A DNA stretch of 40,006 bases from positions 1-40,006 of the IMG/VR virus record IMGVR_UViG_3300029397_000032. One strand, written 5' to 3'. The position numbers were made by a program, and so were the translations under genes. The DNA comes from a virus. The notes under the pieces were generated by a model, which worked only from the letters and a program-made list of their open reading frames with translations, made no database searches and was not told the DNA's origin. Position 1 is the first letter of the stretch, and the number at the start of each line of letters is the position of its first letter. This document shows, piece by piece, positions 37,191-40,006 of this stretch.

Positions 37191-38002
37191 CGACGGCTGT
37201 CCATATCACCCCGCCGCGCATGCTGTCCGAGCGCGTTGCCATCGTGCTGATCGGCTGCGGCGGCAACGGCTCGCAAATGCTCACAGGCCTAGCCAGGCTC
37301 GACCACGCCATCCGCGCACTCGGCCACCCGGGCCTCGACGTGGAGGTGTTCGACCCCGACATCGTGAGCGAGGCGAATATCGGCCGGCAGTTGTTCAGCC
37401 CGGCCGACGTCGGCCAATTCAAGGCGTGCGTGCACACCCAGCGCATCAACCATTTCTTTGGGCTCGACTGGCGCGCGCAACCGCGCAAGTTCGAGCGCAG
37501 CAATGGCGCCCGCCCGGCAGCGCGGCCGGCCATTTTCATCGTTTGCGTTGACAGCAAGGCGGCGCGCAAATCGATTGACGCTGGCCTAACTAGCCGCGTG
37601 AACACCTACCTGCTCGACCTGGGCAACCGCGCCAGTGACGGCCAGGTGCTATTCGGCCAATCGCCGCGCACTGTAATCGAGGATGAGGAAGGCAACGAGG
37701 TTCACAACGCCCGATTCAATCCTGTCGGCAGCGTGCCGCTGCCGTATCCGTATGACGTGCTGCCCGAGCTCGTCGACACCAGCGAGCCGGAAGACGACAC
37801 ACCGTCGTGCGGCCTGGCCGAGGCGCTCGCGCGCCAGGAGCTATTCGTCAATCAATCCGTCGTCACGCCGGCGCTGGCCATTCTGTGGGAGTTTTTCCGC
37901 CACGGCCGCCTGACCTGGCATGGGGCGTTCGTCAACCTCAAGACGGGAAGCATGCGGCCGGTGGCAGTGCGCGCAGACCTGACCGGAGACAATGATGAAT
38001 AG
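37187..38002 (+). CDS. PRTRC system ThiF-family (E1-like) adenylating enzyme
   Basis: 271 residues. Nucleotide-binding loop GCGGNGS (24-30), FDPDIVSEANIGRQLF with the conserved acidic and Arg residues, and a catalytic Cys candidate, Cys208 (PSCGLAEALARQELFVNQ). E1-like enzymes adenylate the modifier C-terminus and form a thioester. Last gene of the cassette; ATGA overlap with A. No ParB or protein D gene follows in the window. Confidence 0.88.
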   Translation: MTTAVHITPPRMLSERVAIVLIGCGGNGSQMLTGLARLDHAIRALGHPGLDVEVFDPDIVSEANIGRQLFSPADVGQFKACVHTQRINHFFGLDWRAQPRKFERSNGARPAARPAIFIVCVDSKAARKSIDAGLTSRVNTYLLDLGNRASDGQVLFGQSPRTVIEDEEGNEVHNARFNPVGSVPLPYPYDVLPELVDTSEPEDDTPSCGLAEALARQELFVNQSVVTPALAILWEFFRHGRLTWHGAFVNLKTGSMRPVAVRADLTGDNDE

Positions 38003-38012
38003 CGCAAGCAGC

Positions 38013-38624
38013 TCAGGCCCAGATGGCTCCGCGAGCGGCCTGATCGCACTCTTTGCAAGCCGTATCGATGAGTCGAGATGCCTCACCCGTAATGGCGGCC
38101 AGTGTAATAGCACGCGTCTTTCTAGTTTCCGACATGTCGAGCCCGCCGGACGAATAATGCGTCAGCAGCCTGCGCGCAACAACGAGGCGGTCCTGCGCGC
38201 TAGCAATGGCGGATGCGCAGTTGCCGAGCGGAATCAATGGCTCAATTTCTGCCATGCTGAAAGTAATCAAACCGCTCAGGTGCTCTTGCCATTCCTCGAA
38301 CGCGGACGGGGCGCAGTCCATCTGACTCGCTTCGCGCATTTTTGTGTGCAGCCCCCGAACATCAACTGCCACAATCGAAAGCCTAAACGACAACGATGCC
38401 GCCGCCAGAGCCGCGCGCTCCCAGCCCTCCTTCTTTCGTCGGCGCGCATCTCTGTTGGCGAGAAGGAGCGCGACAACCGCAGCGCCAACCGTCCCGAGAG
38501 CGGTCAGTACATCCCAGAAATCCTTCTGTGGACCGAAGTGCCAAACGGTAGCGACCGCGAGGCCAGACACAAGCCCGGCGAGCAGCGCAGCAACCCACTC
38601 CTCGTGTCGTTCAAAGAACGGCAT
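38013..38624 (-). CDS. Two-TM membrane protein with cytoplasmic helical domain
   Basis: 203 residues. TM1 WVAALLAGLVSGLAVATVW and TM2 ALGTVGAAVVALLLA, a basic stop (RDARRRKKEGW), then about 140 helical residues. GGGGGAGG precedes the ATG. It faces against both flanking plus-strand genes and is convergent with ThiF. Orientation suggests an independent moron expressed in the lysogen; superinfection exclusion or defence is a guess. Confidence 0.7.
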   Translation of the reverse strand: MPFFERHEEWVAALLAGLVSGLAVATVWHFGPQKDFWDVLTALGTVGAAVVALLLANRDARRRKKEGWERAALAAASLSFRLSIVAVDVRGLHTKMREASQMDCAPSAFEEWQEHLSGLITFSMAEIEPLIPLGNCASAIASAQDRLVVARRLLTHYSSGGLDMSETRKTRAITLAAITGEASRLIDTACKECDQAARGAIWA

Positions 38625-38684
38625 TCCTCCCCCTTGATGTGGCCGCCGGTACGGCTACAAAACGCCCCACGCAGCTATTAAGCG

Positions 38685-38903
38685 ATGAAGCCGATTATCT
38701 ACCTCGATCTCCAGTCGGTCGCCGCAGCGGTCTCATTATCCGAGACGAGCGTGCAGCAACTAGTTCGCGAGGAGTCATTTCCAAAGCCGCGGAAAATCTC
38801 CGCCCGCCGTGTCGCTTGGCTGTTACGCGAAGTACAGGAATGGGCGGAAGCGCAGCCGATTTCGGATCTACCACCACCGCCCAACACTGGCCGGCGCACC
38901 TAG
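38685..38903 (+). CDS. Excisionase-like (AlpA/MerR-type) DNA-binding protein
   Basis: 72 residues. LQSVAAAVSLSETSVQQLVREESFPKPRKI is a short winged HTH as in AlpA/phage excisionases, then ARRVAWLLREVQEWAEAQ. It is convergent with and overlaps the integrase 3' end by 4 bp. Expected to direct excision. Weak binding site. Confidence 0.75.
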   Translation: MKPIIYLDLQSVAAAVSLSETSVQQLVREESFPKPRKISARRVAWLLREVQEWAEAQPISDLPPPPNTGRRT

Positions 38904-40006
38904 GACTTTGGCATGGCCGCGCACCGCTCCAGGTGCTCGGCCAATCGCGCCAACCACTCGCGCCGCTCGCGGTCGTAGGTGTGGCGGTTATAGATTCCTT
39001 CCACACCTGGCAGCATGTGCCCAAGAATCGATTCACCAACCTCCATCGGGCAGCCCAGCGCAGCAAGCATCGTCCTCGCTGTTCTACGCAGATCGTGCGG
39101 TGCCCACTGTGTCACCGGTAACCTCGGCCGACGCGCGTTCGGCCGCTCTTCGCAATAAGGCATGTGGTACCACACCAGTCTGCCGACCGTTTTCTGCGAA
39201 ACCACGGCCCCTGTTTTGGAGGGGAACAGATAGCCCTCACGATCCGCTAAGGCAAGGCGACGGCGCACGATAGCCTCAGCACGGTCAACAAGGGGCACGC
39301 GCAAATCCGTCGCCCCTTCCCGCTTCGCATTCTTGGTTTTGGCATGCGGCACAGTCCACCAGAGCCCATCGGGCTCCTCGGTAATTTCCGACGCCCGCAT
39401 CTCGACAATTTCGCCGCCACGCGCACCAGTCCACAGATAAAGCGCACACACATCGGCAATCAGCGTCGAGAAATTTGGGAGCCAACGAATCAGCTCGCCA
39501 GCCTCCGCATCCGATAGAACCCGCTTCACCTTGCCGATCGGCTTCCCGTTAATCGACTTGCCGACGCTACGCAAGCGGCCGCGCATGATTTCACGCCACC
39601 AGTTCGGCACAGTCTCGCCCAGCCGGCCGGAGTCGTGACCGTAACTCCAGGCGGCCCCAAGCTCTCTACGCAGTTTGCCCGCTTGCACAGGGATATGTGC
39701 GTATGAATTGAGAAGATCGAACGCCACGGCGCGCGTCACCTGTTCAGGCAAAAGATCTGCAATTGGGTCCAGCATCGTCTTGAACATGCGGCGAATCTCG
39801 CGCGCGCCCTTCAACGCGCGGTTTCTCTCGATGTGGCCCGTCACGTAGTCATCGCACATCGCGCGCACCGTGTATGGCTCTGCGCCGACCACACCCCTCC
39901 CGCCGACAGCCGCGCGCATGGCTCGCTTTTCAATAGCGACATCACGGCCAGCGTCGCGCGCCTGGCGTAGCTTTTCCCACTCGACAATCGCCGCTGCTAC
40001 CGACAT
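38900..40006 (-). CDS. Tyrosine integrase, N-terminus cut by the window edge
   Basis: 368 residues in the window; the gene continues right, because the first visible residues (MSVAAAIVEWEKLRQARDAG) resemble the interior of arm-type-domain integrases. The catalytic core has GARGGEI (Arg I), HAKTKNAK (Lys), HDLRRTART (His-x-x-Arg), LGHM and the Tyr in YNRHTYDR. It recombines attP and attB. The attachment site lies outside or cannot be identified here. Confidence 0.92.
   Translation of the reverse strand: MSVAAAIVEWEKLRQARDAGRDVAIEKRAMRAAVGGRGVVGAEPYTVRAMCDDYVTGHIERNRALKGAREIRRMFKTMLDPIADLLPEQVTRAVAFDLLNSYAHIPVQAGKLRRELGAAWSYGHDSGRLGETVPNWWREIMRGRLRSVGKSINGKPIGKVKRVLSDAEAGELIRWLPNFSTLIADVCALYLWTGARGGEIVEMRASEITEEPDGLWWTVPHAKTKNAKREGATDLRVPLVDRAEAIVRRRLALADREGYLFPSKTGAVVSQKTVGRLVWYHMPYCEERPNARRPRLPVTQWAPHDLRRTARTMLAALGCPMEVGESILGHMLPGVEGIYNRHTYDRERREWLARLAEHLERCAAMPKS

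Noticed and set aside
1-40006. CRISPR array, tRNA or rRNA genes, insertion sequences
   Set aside because: No regularly spaced repeats, no cloverleaf-like sequence and no transposase or terminal inverted repeats noticed by eye.
38900-40006. attP or attL/attR core near the integrase
   Set aside because: No direct repeat pair could be matched between the two window ends; the integrase start and right junction are outside the window.

Overview
The window is almost entirely one integrated, siphovirus-type, HK97/lambda-like prophage with small accessory genes. GC-rich codon use and the type of phage proteins suggest a betaproteobacterial host of the order Burkholderiales (Ralstonia, Cupriavidus or Burkholderia); this is inferred from general similarity, not from a search. 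The integrase at the right edge is cut by the window end, so the right end of the prophage lies outside. The left boundary is not obvious.

Layout. 1-3223, plus strand: accessory genes (TPR-like plus HEPN-like pair; XRE regulator plus ImmA-type metallopeptidase; a 41-residue protein; an exported protein), with a decayed copy of a spanin gene end at 1326-1523. 3210-25445, minus strand: the complete late region, read right to left as small terminase, large terminase, portal, ClpP-type protease, capsid, head-tail connectors, tail tube, tail chaperones with a -1 frameshift site, tape measure, tip proteins M, L, K, I and J, an S74-domain fibre, then endolysin, two holin-like proteins and nested i-/o-spanins. 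Lipoprotein genes are inserted at 4963 and 10091. 25446-25650 is the probable cos region, next to an HNH nuclease gene. 26197-30703, minus strand: early-right operon (Cro-like, CII-like, replication initiator with a possible internal origin, possible late regulator). 30774-38002, plus strand: repressor and early-left operon. 38013-40006: a membrane protein gene, an excisionase-like gene and the integrase.

The notable content is 33590-38002. Six consecutive genes match the PRTRC cassette (proteins E, C, F, B, A and ThiF), which by family knowledge contains a ubiquitin-like protein (C), an E2-like protein (B), a JAB-type metallopeptidase (A) and an E1-like adenylating enzyme (ThiF). In effect the phage carries a set of parts for ubiquitin-like conjugation, in an early operon that begins at two near-perfect copies of the same 12-bp operator found between the divergent cro and repressor genes. 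The ubiquitin-like protein has a long C-terminal extension, and no ParB or D component is visible. The tail genes contain a second ubiquitin-like/JAB pair (gpI and gpK), so the phage has two such modules.

Control features readable from the sequence: a lambda-like triple operator between apparently leaderless cro and repressor genes, a G GGA AAC slippery site in the tail chaperone gene, and a series of intrinsic-terminator-like hairpins placed just before several late genes, which implies antitermination or processing of the late transcript.
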